Assembly: GCF_027627575.1 (NCBI RefSeq)
Contig: NZ_CP114065.1
Coordinates: forward strand, 2,046,001-2,110,000
Source: Kribbella sp. CA-293567
Lineage (GTDB): Bacteria > Actinomycetota > Actinomycetes > Propionibacteriales > Kribbellaceae
Direction: 5' to 3'
Length of the DNA: 64,000 bases
Below, one piece after another: positions 57,214 through 64,000 of this stretch; within the stretch, counting starts at the first letter, position 1, and every line of letters starts with the position of its first letter. Below the pieces are notes generated by a model. That model did not search any database and had not been told where the DNA came from. It saw nothing but the letters and a program-made list of their open reading frames with translations. Position numbers and translations under genes: made by a program.

Positions 57214-58640
57214 CAACCGACAGCCGGACCGAACCGTCCACCGGGCTGGACTTCCCCACCGGATTCCTCTTCGGCGCCGCCACCGCGGCGTACCAGGTGG
57301 AGGGGGCGGTGGCCGTCGACGGACGAGGGCCGTCGATCTGGGACACCTTCTCGCACACCCCCGGCCGGGTGCTGGGTGGTGAGACCGGCGACGTCGCGAT
57401 CGAGCACTACCAGCGCTTCCGCGACGACGTCCGGCTGATGCGGGACCTGGGCCTGCAGGCCTACCGGTTCTCGATCGCCTGGCCGCGGGTCCAGCCGAGC
57501 GGTCGCGGCGCGCTCAACCAGGCCGGAGTGGACTTCTACTCGCGGTTGATCGACGAACTGCTTGCCGCCGGCATCGAGCCGTGGCCGACGCTCTACCACT
57601 GGGATCTGCCGCAACCGCTGGAGGATGCCGGGGGCTGGCCCGAGCGGGACACCGCGGAGCGGTTCGCCGACTACGCGGGCGCGATCACCACGGCCTTGGG
57701 TGACCGGGTCCGGCAGTGGACGACGCTGAACGAGCCCTGGTGCTCGGCCTTCCTCGGCTACGGTTCCGGCCTCCACGCGCCGGGCCGGCAGGATGCCGCC
57801 GCTTCCGTCCGCGCCGGGCACCACCTGATGCTCGGGCACGGCCTGGCCGCAGGCCTGCTGCGCTCCGCCGGACAGCAGGTCGGCATCACGATCAACCTGT
57901 ACGACGTGCTGCCCGCGGGAGAGTGGGACGTCGACCTGGACGCAGCGCGACGGATCGACGGGCTCCAGAACCGCTTCTTCCTCGACCCCGTACTGCGTGG
58001 CTCGTATCCGGCCGACGTGGTCCATGATCTGGCCGGGGTTACCGACTTCTCCCACGTGCGCGACGGCGACCTGGCGACCATCTCGACTCCCCTCGACATG
58101 CTCGGGGTGAACTACTACAGCCGGCACCTGGTGACCGGCCGGCCGGCCGTGGGCGGCGACGGACACGGCGGTGAAGCCGGGAGTGGGGCTTCGCCGTGGC
58201 CCGGCAGCGAGCACGTGGGCTTCGTCAAGGGCGACCTCCCGGTCACGGCGATGGGCTGGGAGATCTACGCGGCCGGGCTGACCGAAGTACTCGAGCGGGT
58301 CGCCGAGGAGTATCCGCCGGTGCCGCTCTACGTCACCGAGAACGGCGCGGCCTTCGCCGACGAGCCCGACCCGGACGGCCTGGTCCGCGACGCCGAACGG
58401 GTCAGCTATCTGGACGGGCACCTGCGGGCCTGCCGGACGGCGATCGAAGCAGGCGTTCCGCTGCGCGGCTACTTCTGCTGGTCGCTGTTCGACAACTTCG
58501 AGTGGTCGTGGGGATATTCGCGCCGGTTCGGCCTGGTCCACGTGGACTACGAGACGCAGAAGCGGACGCCCAAAAGCAGCGCGTTCTGGTACGGCGATCT
58601 GATCCGGGGCAGGCAAGGTGCCTCCCTTACGGGACACTAG
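57210..58640 (+). CDS. bglC: GH1 beta-glucosidase of the cellobiose operon
   Basis: 476 residues from GTG 57210, overlapping cebG in GTGA. GH1: [33 protein letters not shown], acid/base E175 in [10 protein letters not shown], nucleophile E377 in VTENGAAF, and [24 protein letters not shown]. Cytoplasmic; converts imported cellobiose to glucose, and in Streptomyces thereby helps set the inducer level for CebR. About residues 305-330 contain a Gly-rich insertion ([16 protein letters not shown]). Confidence 0.93.
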   Translation: MTTDSRTEPSTGLDFPTGFLFGAATAAYQVEGAVAVDGRGPSIWDTFSHTPGRVLGGETGDVAIEHYQRFRDDVRLMRDLGLQAYRFSIAWPRVQPSGRGALNQAGVDFYSRLIDELLAAGIEPWPTLYHWDLPQPLEDAGGWPERDTAERFADYAGAITTALGDRVRQWTTLNEPWCSAFLGYGSGLHAPGRQDAAASVRAGHHLMLGHGLAAGLLRSAGQQVGITINLYDVLPAGEWDVDLDAARRIDGLQNRFFLDPVLRGSYPADVVHDLAGVTDFSHVRDGDLATISTPLDMLGVNYYSRHLVTGRPAVGGDGHGGEAGSGASPWPGSEHVGFVKGDLPVTAMGWEIYAAGLTEVLERVAEEYPPVPLYVTENGAAFADEPDPDGLVRDAERVSYLDGHLRACRTAIEAGVPLRGYFCWSLFDNFEWSWGYSRRFGLVHVDYETQKRTPKSSAFWYGDLIRGRQGASLTGH

Positions 58641-58644
58641 CGAC

Positions 58645-59658
58645 ATGACCGAACCCCGTCCCACCATCGAAACCGTCGCGGCCCGGGCGGGGGTGGGGCG
58701 GGGAACCGCTTCGCGGGTGGTCAACGGGTCGTCCCAGGTCAGTCCCGCGGCCCGGGCGGCGGTGCTCAAGGCCATCGACGAACTGGGGTACGTCCCGAAC
58801 CGGGCGGCCCGCAACCTGGTCACCAGGCGCACCGACTGTGTGGCGCTGGTGATCTCCGAACCGGGCGAGCGGCTCTTCACCGAGCCGTACTTCGCCGGCA
58901 TCGTCCGCGGGATCAGTTCCGCGATGGCACAGACGCCGTTGCAGCTGTGGTTGTCGATGGTGCAGAGTTCGGCCGAGCGCGAGCGGGCCGGCCGGTTCCT
59001 GACCAGGGAACACGTCGACGGGGTGCTGATGCTCTCGCAGCACGCCGACGATCCGTTGCCGGCCAAGGTGCGGGCCAGTGGACTTCCGCTGGTGCTGTGC
59101 GGTCAGCCGCTGGCCGGGTCGGCCGGTGAGCTGGAGCTTGGCGGGATGCCGTTCGTGGACGCCGACAATGCGACCGGCGCGCGGCAGGCGGCGCAGTACT
59201 TGCTGGAGCAGGGCCGCCGGCGAATCGCGTGTGTAGCCGGGCCGCAGGACATGTCTGCGGGACTCGCGCGGCTGCAGGGTTTCCGTCAGGTGGTCGGTGA
59301 CGAGCTGGTCGAGTACGGGGACTTCAGTGAGGAGAGCGGGGCCAAGGCGATGGCGGCGCTGCTGGACCGGGAGCCTGAGCTGGATGCCGTCTTCGCTGCT
59401 TCCGATCCGATGGCCTTCGGGGCGATGCGGGTGCTGAAAGGTGCCGGGCGCCGGATTCCGGAGGATGTGGCGGTGATCGGCTTCGACGGGTCTCCGGGCG
59501 GGCGGCACTCCGATCCGCCGTTGACGTCGGTCTTCCAGCCGACCGAGGAGATGGGCCGCGAGATGACCCGGCTGCTGCTGGCGCAGCTGGCCGGTGAAGA
59601 GCCCGCGGAGACCCAGATCATCGTCGAGACCAGGCTGGAGCTCCGCGGCAGCGCCTGA
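58645..59658 (+). CDS. cebR: CebR-type LacI family repressor
   Basis: 337 residues from ATG 58645, only 4 bp after bglC. HTH about 6-60 (PTIETVAARAGVGRGTASRVVNGSSQVSPAARAAVLKAIDELGYVPNRAARNLVTRRTDCVALVISE). The sugar-binding domain has VDADNATGARQAAQYLLEQGRRRIACVAGP and VAVIGFDGSPGGRHSDPPLTSVFQP. In Streptomyces cebR is usually encoded upstream and divergent or separately transcribed; here it is last in the operon it should repress, giving direct negative feedback. Confidence 0.9.
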   Translation: MTEPRPTIETVAARAGVGRGTASRVVNGSSQVSPAARAAVLKAIDELGYVPNRAARNLVTRRTDCVALVISEPGERLFTEPYFAGIVRGISSAMAQTPLQLWLSMVQSSAERERAGRFLTREHVDGVLMLSQHADDPLPAKVRASGLPLVLCGQPLAGSAGELELGGMPFVDADNATGARQAAQYLLEQGRRRIACVAGPQDMSAGLARLQGFRQVVGDELVEYGDFSEESGAKAMAALLDREPELDAVFAASDPMAFGAMRVLKGAGRRIPEDVAVIGFDGSPGGRHSDPPLTSVFQPTEEMGREMTRLLLAQLAGEEPAETQIIVETRLELRGSA

Positions 59659-59666
59659 GCCGGCGG

Positions 59667-60419
59667 TCAGCTCGGGCGGTGGTAGGTGCGGCCGTCCTCG
59701 GTGATGGCTTCGCCGTCGTCCACCAGTTCGGTCAGGAGTTCGCGGGCCTTGGGGGTCGACCAGCGGAAGGCGCGGGCCAGCTCTGCCGGGGTGATGTCCA
59801 GCATTGTGTCGAGGTACAACCGGGCAGCCTCGCTGTGGTCGGTGCTGCCGCCGACCTCGAACTGGTCGCTGGTGAGGTTGATCAGCGTGGCCGGCCAGCC
59901 GTTGTTCTGCTCCTGGACCCCGGCCGTGGTGGCCAGCAGGTTCTTCTGAAGCTCGCCGATCGCGCGCTGGTACTTGTTCTTGTCGCCGAGCAGTTCGCGC
60001 AGGAAGGCACTGGTCTGCGGCTCGAGCGCCAGCGCGGCGGCCAGTTCGTGGGCGGCGGGGGAGAGATCGAACTGCTCGTGATCATCCGGCTTGCCCTCGC
60101 CGGTGTAGAGCGCGGCGAGCAGCGCGGGTGACAGCAAGGTGCTCCGGCCGCCGATGAAGGCGCCGTGCCAGGCGAGCCCCTTGCTGGGCAGCTCGTCCTT
60201 CCAGGTCCACACCTTCTGCTCGTACTCGCCCATCCCGTTGACCCACGGTTCGTCGTCCTCGTCGGTGACGACTTCCCACAGGGAAGGAGCCAGTGGCTTC
60301 GGGGCGGGGAAGAGCAGGGCGAAGTTGACGTCCTGGACGAACTTGCCGGCCCGATCGGTCGTCCCGACCCGTCGGCCGCGAATTCCCCAGCGGCGGGCCC
60401 GTTGCTCGGCGGTGTGCAT
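59667..60419 (-). CDS. AlkZ/YcaQ-like related protein
   Basis: 250 residues from ATG 60419, which overlaps the ArsR stop by one base (TGATG). Features are ARRWGIRGRRVG, VNFALLFPAPKPLAPSLWEVV, WTWKDELPSKGLAWHGAFIGGRSTLLSPALLAALYTGEG, and a C-terminal winged-helix-like stretch (AELARAFRWSTPKARELLTELVDDGEAI). The W-x-WKDELP...G-x-F-x-GG-x-x-x-x-SP pattern resembles proteins annotated as AlkZ-related, but the DNA-glycosylase QxD motif is not seen. Function unproven; the coupled ArsR regulator suggests stress control. Confidence 0.55.
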   Translation of the reverse strand: MHTAEQRARRWGIRGRRVGTTDRAGKFVQDVNFALLFPAPKPLAPSLWEVVTDEDDEPWVNGMGEYEQKVWTWKDELPSKGLAWHGAFIGGRSTLLSPALLAALYTGEGKPDDHEQFDLSPAAHELAAALALEPQTSAFLRELLGDKNKYQRAIGELQKNLLATTAGVQEQNNGWPATLINLTSDQFEVGGSTDHSEAARLYLDTMLDITPAELARAFRWSTPKARELLTELVDDGEAITEDGRTYHRPS

Positions 60420-60724
60420 CACGGCATCGTATCGAGATGTGCCTCGAGCGCGTCCAGACGTCCGCGCCACAGCTCGCGGTAGGGCTCCAGCCAGCTGTCG
60501 ATCTCGAGCAGTGGGGCCGGCCGAAGCCGGTACCAGCGGCGCTGGGCGTCCTGACGGACCTCCACCAGACCGGCGTCGCGCAGGACCTTCAGGTGCTTGG
60601 AGACGGCGGGCTGGCTCAGTTCGAGCGCGTCGACCAGGTCGCCGACCGGCCGCTCACCGGTGCGGAGCAGGTCGAGGATCTGCCGTCGCCGAGGCTCGGC
60701 CAGCACCTCGAACGTAGTTGCCAT
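60419..60724 (-). CDS. ArsR family winged-helix regulator
   Basis: 101 residues, all one wHTH: TTFEVLAEPRRRQILDLLRTGERPVGDLVDALELSQPAVSKHLKVLRDAGLVEVRQDAQRRWYRLRPAPL. No Cys is present, so it is not a thiol metal sensor. C-terminal helix WLEPYRELWRGRLDALEAHLD is typical of the ArsR group encoded with SRPBCC/activator partners. It is the first gene of a two-gene operon with the 59667 gene. Confidence 0.9.
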   Translation of the reverse strand: MATTFEVLAEPRRRQILDLLRTGERPVGDLVDALELSQPAVSKHLKVLRDAGLVEVRQDAQRRWYRLRPAPLLEIDSWLEPYRELWRGRLDALEAHLDTMP

Positions 60725-60743
60725 GCCAGGAATATAACCCTGG

Positions 60744-61187
60744 TCAGGCGGAGAGGTAGGGATCGGTGATGGCGCACAGCGAGGTCAGCGCGCGCCGGAG
60801 CTGAGCGGCCTGACCGGCGCCGAGGTGAGCGATCCACTCGGCTTCGACCTCGGCGACCACGGCGGCGGCGATCGGAATGGCCTGGGCTCCGCGGTCGGCG
60901 ATCTGCACGAGGCGAGCACGGGCGTCGGTCGGGTCCGGCACGCGGCGAACGTAGCCGGCCCGCTCCAACTGGTCGACCAGGAAGCCGGCGGTCTGTTTGG
61001 TGATCTGGGCCTGTTCGGCGAGAGCGGTCAGCCGGGTGCCGCTCGAGCTGATCCGCTGGAACACCCGAGCCTGGGCCGGGGTGATGTCGTCGAAACCGGC
61101 CTCCGTGAGCCGCTCGAAGACGCGATTCTCCAGCGCGCGGTAGGGGATGAACAGCAGCAGCCCGAGGTTCACGTCGTCGTCCGGCAC
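60744..61187 (-). CDS. MarR family regulator
   Basis: 147 residues from GTG 61187. MarR fold: LLLFIPYRALENRVFERLTEAGFDDITPAQARVFQRISSSGTRLTALAEQAQITKQTAGFLVDQLERAGYVRRVPDPTDARARLVQIADRGAQ. The wing DPTDARARLV is intact. It is divergent from a mycothiol-dependent isomerase-like gene over two GTCAG-N5-CTGAC-type sites, its probable operators. Confidence 0.9.
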   Translation of the reverse strand: MPDDDVNLGLLLFIPYRALENRVFERLTEAGFDDITPAQARVFQRISSSGTRLTALAEQAQITKQTAGFLVDQLERAGYVRRVPDPTDARARLVQIADRGAQAIPIAAAVVAEVEAEWIAHLGAGQAAQLRRALTSLCAITDPYLSA

Positions 61188-61206
61188 CTCGCCATCTTGA
61201 CCGGTA

Positions 61207-61243
61207 GTCAGAGAAGCTGTCTAATTTGGTCAGAGGAACTGAC
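61207..61243. promoter_or_regulatory. Paired MarR operators
   Basis: GTCAGAGAAGCTGTC (61207-61221) and GTCAGAGGAACTGAC (61229-61243) are 15-bp near-dyads, 22 bp apart (two helical turns), in the 75-bp gap between divergent starts. Confidence 0.7.
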
Positions 61244-61262
61244 TAGTTCTGGAGGATGCGTC

Positions 61263-61889
61263 ATGGAGGCCGAACAGATCTGGCGGTACGTCGACGCGGA
61301 GCGCGCCGCCTTGGCCGAGGTGCTCGCCGGGCTGACCGAGGCCGAGTGGTCGGCGCCGTCGGTCTGTCCGGGGTGGACGGTGCGGGAGGTCGCGGCGCAC
61401 GTGATCTCGTCCCCGCAGGCGCGGGTGCTCCCGGTCCTCGGCGGGATGGTTCGGGCGCGCGGGGATTTCAACCGGTTCGTGTTCGAGGAGGCGCGGCGGG
61501 CGGGGGCGCGGTGCTCGGGGGAGGAGATCGTCGCGCAGTACTCGCGGTTCGCCGGGTCGCGGCGGCGTCCGCTCGGTACCACGGTCGTTGATCCGCTGCT
61601 GGACGTGCTGGTTCATACCCAGGACATCGTGCTGCCACTCGGCCGGTCGCACGAGATGCCCGTCGAAGCGGCGGTGGTCGCGGCGGACCGGGTGTGGAGG
61701 AAGTCGTTTCCTTTCCGGGCTCGTCAGCGGTTGGCCGGCGTCAGATTGGTTGCCTCTGACATCGATTGGTCGGTGGGTGCTGGGGATGAGATCCGCGGAC
61801 CGGTGGCTGGGTTGCTGCTGTTGCTGACTGGGCGGCGGCCGGAGCGGCTGACCGGGACGGGCATCGAGCGGCTTCAGGTGCCGAGGTAG
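61263..61889 (+). CDS. Maleylpyruvate isomerase-like (mycothiol-dependent, DinB-fold) protein
   Basis: 208 residues from ATG 61263, preceded by CTGGAGG. The N-terminal MDMPI/DinB four-helix fold opens IWRYVDAERAALAEVLAGLTEAEWSAPSVCPGWTVREVAAHVISSP, with the metal-site His (AAHV). A second His cluster is in VLVHTQDIVLPLGRSHEMP. Such proteins use mycothiol as cofactor in isomerisation or thiol transfer and are cytoplasmic. It is divergent from and probably repressed by MarR. Its 3' end overlaps the converging response regulator gene by 16 bp. Confidence 0.85.
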   Translation: MEAEQIWRYVDAERAALAEVLAGLTEAEWSAPSVCPGWTVREVAAHVISSPQARVLPVLGGMVRARGDFNRFVFEEARRAGARCSGEEIVAQYSRFAGSRRRPLGTTVVDPLLDVLVHTQDIVLPLGRSHEMPVEAAVVAADRVWRKSFPFRARQRLAGVRLVASDIDWSVGAGDEIRGPVAGLLLLLTGRRPERLTGTGIERLQVPR

Positions 61890-62833
61890 CGGAGGATGGC
61901 GAGGACCCTTCGGCTGTAGCCGGAGACGTGGTTGAGCTCGAACTTGTCGAAGATCGAGTTGATGTGTTTCTCGACCGCGCTCTGGGAGATGAAGAGCTGG
62001 TCGGCGATGGTCGCGTTGACCTGGCCCTCGGCCATCGCTGCCAGTACGTCGTGCTCGCGCGGGGTCAGGCGACTGAGTGGATCGGTGTGGGTGGTGCGAG
62101 CCAGGAGTTGCCGGATCATCTCGGGATCGAAGGCGACGCCGCCGGTTCCGACCCGCTCCAGCGCTTGCAGAAACTCCTCGATGCGCATCACCCGGTCCTT
62201 CAGCAGATACCCGACGCGGTCCTGACCGGAGGTGATCAGCTCGGTCGCGTAGGCCTTCTCCACGTACTGCGAGAGCACGAGCACGCCGACCGTTGGCCAC
62301 TTCTGCCGGATGGTCAGGGCGGCCCGGATGCCTTCGTCGGTATGGGTCGGGGGCATGCGGACGTCGATCACCACCACGTCGGGCAAGGCGGTAATGGGAA
62401 CGCCGGATGCGCCCGATGCGCCGGCGATTGCGCCGGGCGGGCTGGCGTCGGCGTCTGGGGTGGTGCCAGGTGCGCCAGCGCCAGCGCCAATGCTCGTGCT
62501 CGTGCCAGTGCTCGTGCCAGTGCCAGTGCCCGTGCCAGTGCCAGTGCTCGTGCCAGTGCTGGTGCCAGTGCCCGTGCCAGTGCCAGTGCCAGTCCCAGTG
62601 CTGGTGCCCGTGCCCGTGCTGGTGCCCGTGCCAGCGCCAGCGCCGATGTCGACGCTGGTGTCGGCGCTGGTGTCGGCGCTGATGCCGGCATCAGGCGCGG
62701 CCAGGGCCTCGATCGCTGCCAGCAGGGACTCGGCGTCGCCGACCGAGGCGAGCACCTCGTGGCCTTCCTCCAGCAAGACCAGATCCAGGCCGGCGCGGAG
62801 CAGGACGTGGTCTTCGGCGAGCATCACCCGCAT
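61874..62833 (-). CDS. NarL/LuxR-type response regulator with Gly-Thr repeat inside the receiver
   Basis: 319 residues, about 100 more than usual. Receiver parts: VMLAEDHVLLRAGLDLVLLEEGHEVLASVGDAESLLAAIEAL (1-44) with acidic E7/D8, then phospho-acceptor D157 in VVVIDVRMPPTHTDEG, VLVLSQY, and Lys in VGYLLKDRV. Between them residues ~46-150 are a low-complexity insert, with Gly-Thr/Ser-Thr dipeptides at 67-115. The C-terminal LuxR HTH (about 252-310) is normal: LTPREHDVLAAMAEGQVNATIADQLFISQSAVEKHINSIFDKF. It overlaps the histidine kinase gene by 10 bp. The frame is intact through the insert, so it is probably functional. Confidence 0.92.
   Translation of the reverse strand: MRVMLAEDHVLLRAGLDLVLLEEGHEVLASVGDAESLLAAIEALAAPDAGISADTSADTSVDIGAGAGTGTSTGTGTSTGTGTGTGTGTGTSTGTSTGTGTGTGTGTSTGTSTSIGAGAGAPGTTPDADASPPGAIAGASGASGVPITALPDVVVIDVRMPPTHTDEGIRAALTIRQKWPTVGVLVLSQYVEKAYATELITSGQDRVGYLLKDRVMRIEEFLQALERVGTGGVAFDPEMIRQLLARTTHTDPLSRLTPREHDVLAAMAEGQVNATIADQLFISQSAVEKHINSIFDKFELNHVSGYSRRVLAILRYLGT
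62470..62690. repeat. Hexanucleotide tandem repeat within the response regulator gene
   Basis: On the plus strand GTGCCA, GTGCTC, GTGCCC and GTGCTG hexamers follow one another from about 62490 to 62635, flanked by more diverged GCGCCA and GTCGGCGCTG units. Six-base periodicity keeps the frame and encodes alternating Gly/Ser and Thr on the minus strand. Copy-number change by slippage would not shift the frame. Confidence 0.9.
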
Positions 62834-64000
62834 GGCAGCTCCGCTCTCACGATGGTCGGGCCGCCGACGGGGCTGTCGACGGTGAAGAGTCCGTCGCCGG
62901 CGGCGACTCGTCCTGCCAGGCCTGCAAGGCCGCGACCGGCCGGATCAGCACCGCCGCCGCCGTTGTCGGAGACGCAGACGACCAATCGGCCCGATCCCGT
63001 CCGTTGGTTTTGGTCGTGGTTGTCCGGCGAATCGGCGCTCCGGGCGAGGCTGACCTTCAGTTCGGTGGCGCCGGAGTGCTTTGCCGCGTTGGTGACGGCC
63101 TCGGAGACCACGAAGTAGGCGACTGTCTCGACGGCGACCGGCGGTCGCTCGGACAGGTCGTAGTGCAGTGTCACCGGGATGCTCGATCGCTCCGCCAGTA
63201 CTGCGATGACGTCACGCAGCCCGAGCTGGTCGAGCACCGTCGGGTACACCCGCCAGGCGACCTCGCGCAGGTCGTCCAGCGCTTGCTCGGATGCCTCGTG
63301 CGCCTGCCGCACAAGCTCCGCGGCGCGGGCCGGATCGTCGGCCCGCCGGGCACGGCTGAGCAGCAGCCCGAGCGCGACCAGACGTTGTTGCACCCCGTCG
63401 TGCAGGTCGCGCTCGATCCGGCGGCGTTCGTCGTTGACCACCTCGACCACCTCGGCCCGGCTGAGGGTCAGCTCGGACACGCGTCGCGCGAGCAGTTCCT
63501 CCGTCGACGGAGCCAGGTAGCGCCGGGCCAATCGCGCGTCCAGGACCGGCACGCCGACGATGCCCATCACGTTCAGATAGAGCAGGACGAGCCCTGGGAC
63601 AGCGACGACGGCGAGCGAGGAGACGGTGACCCGGCCGCCGTCCTCGAGGAACGCCCAGTGCCCGTTCAGGACGAAGGCCGAGAGCATCGAGACGGCCACG
63701 ATCAAGCCGAGCAGGAGCAGCAGCAGGACGAAGCCGCCGAGCATGCCGATCGGCCAGCGCCGGGAGATGTAGCGGAAGGCCGCGCGGTCGGAGTACGGGC
63801 CGAGGTCGGGCAGTTGGTGGAAGCCGGTCAGCCGTCGCTGCTCCAGCGCCGCGAGCGGCCGGGCCCAGCGATGGACGAAACCGACCACCCGCGGCCGGGA
63901 GCGGGGCACCGCGATCACCGGCAACAGGCCGATCGCGGAGATCACCAGGAAGGCGAGCTCCACCCAGGCCAGCATCGCGCCGAGCACGACCCCCGCCAGG
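62824..64000 (-). CDS. Sensor histidine kinase, NarL-type partner (5' partial)
   Basis: At least 387 residues; the frame is still open at the right edge (…LAGV before the GTG at 63987), and the first hydrophobic stretch would be cut by any internal start, so the N-terminus is probably outside. Membrane spans near 5-25, 85-110 and 125-150, then a HisKA_3 helix with the H-box ERRRIERDLHDGVQQRLVALGLLLSRAR and a compact HATPase with N-box VVSEAVTNAAKHSGATELKV, SDNGGGG and GRGLAGLAGRVAAGDG. It should phosphorylate the response regulator encoded downstream with a 10-bp overlap. The signal is unknown. Confidence 0.9.
   Translation of the reverse strand, partial: LAGVVLGAMLAWVELAFLVISAIGLLPVIAVPRSRPRVVGFVHRWARPLAALEQRRLTGFHQLPDLGPYSDRAAFRYISRRWPIGMLGGFVLLLLLLGLIVAVSMLSAFVLNGHWAFLEDGGRVTVSSLAVVAVPGLVLLYLNVMGIVGVPVLDARLARRYLAPSTEELLARRVSELTLSRAEVVEVVNDERRRIERDLHDGVQQRLVALGLLLSRARRADDPARAAELVRQAHEASEQALDDLREVAWRVYPTVLDQLGLRDVIAVLAERSSIPVTLHYDLSERPPVAVETVAYFVVSEAVTNAAKHSGATELKVSLARSADSPDNHDQNQRTGSGRLVVCVSDNGGGGADPAGRGLAGLAGRVAAGDGLFTVDSPVGGPTIVRAELPCG

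Noticed and set aside
57099..59066. Minus-strand ORF of 655 codons opposite bglC and cebR
   Set aside because: It spans the junction of two well-supported plus-strand genes and shows no domain.
62407..62682. Plus-strand Cys/Gln-rich and Val/Pro-rich ORFs across the hexamer repeat
   Set aside because: All frames are open in a six-base repeat without stops; only the minus-strand frame joins two halves of a receiver domain.
62470..62690. CRISPR-like repeat array
   Set aside because: Units are 6 bp with no unique spacers and lie inside a coding sequence.

Overview
The window is high-GC actinobacterial chromosome. Family content (a UPF0182 membrane protein preceded by a PPA1379-type gene, a CebR/CebEFG/BglC cellobiose cluster, mycothiol-type enzymes, many secreted glycan hydrolases) fits a soil-dwelling member of the Propionibacteriales, most like Kribbella. 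That placement is inferred from gene content; no rRNA or marker gene is present. I see no prophage, IS element, CRISPR array or replication origin. One tRNA (initiator Met) is present. Intact genes are dense on both strands, with a few decayed genes between them.

Region 1 (1-6.4 kb): 3' end of a PPA1379-type gene coupled to UPF0182, two secreted proteins of unknown function (one made of three related repeats), a double-GNAT acetyltransferase and tRNA-fMet. Region 2 (6.5-16.6 kb): accessory stress and efflux genes. An MFS pump and an SgcJ/EcaC-type protein each sit behind a SoxR-like box. A MerR-TipAS regulator is paired with a VOC protein. There are also a FUSC efflux protein, a nuclease-fold hydrolase, an excalibur lipoprotein, an RpiR regulator and two gene remnants. 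Region 3 (16.9-27.5 kb): a DrrAB-like ABC exporter divergent from its TetR regulator over a 36-bp operator; a FAD monooxygenase divergent from a second TetR over two tandem operators; a stand-alone LigD-type polymerase; and an XRE regulator translationally coupled to ilvE.

Region 4 (27.6-37.4 kb): a secreted GH18 chitinase. Next come a two-gene signalling unit (receiver fused to a cysteine-less thioredoxin-reductase-like oxidoreductase, with a cyclic-nucleotide-binding-fold histidine kinase) and a RelA/SpoT-like gene followed by two tandem paralogues. A KDG kinase / KDPG aldolase / epimerase operon then starts with the 3' stump of a dehydratase. A conserved cysteine-containing small protein lies behind a possible 5-codon upstream ORF.

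Region 5 (37.4-52.7 kb): a beta-glucan utilisation locus. It holds an oligosaccharide ABC transporter of the Opp/Dpp type with a GH1 enzyme in one operon, a LacI regulator, a ROK regulator plus second GH1, and divergent secreted GH16 and GH30 enzymes carrying ricin-type lectin modules. Matching LacI boxes (TGAGARCGCTYTCA) stand before the transporter and between GH16 and GH30. This suggests one regulon: secreted enzymes cut beta-1,3/1,6-glucan, the transporter imports oligomers, and GH1 enzymes make glucose. Region 6 (52.8-59.7 kb): a MerR-VOC pair, then cebEFG-bglC-cebR with two CebR boxes around a good promoter. Region 7 (59.7-64 kb): ArsR and MarR regulators with their neighbours, and a NarL-type two-component pair. 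The response regulator of that pair has a roughly 100-residue Gly-Thr repeat, encoded by a hexanucleotide tandem repeat, inside its receiver domain. This is the most unusual single feature of the window.
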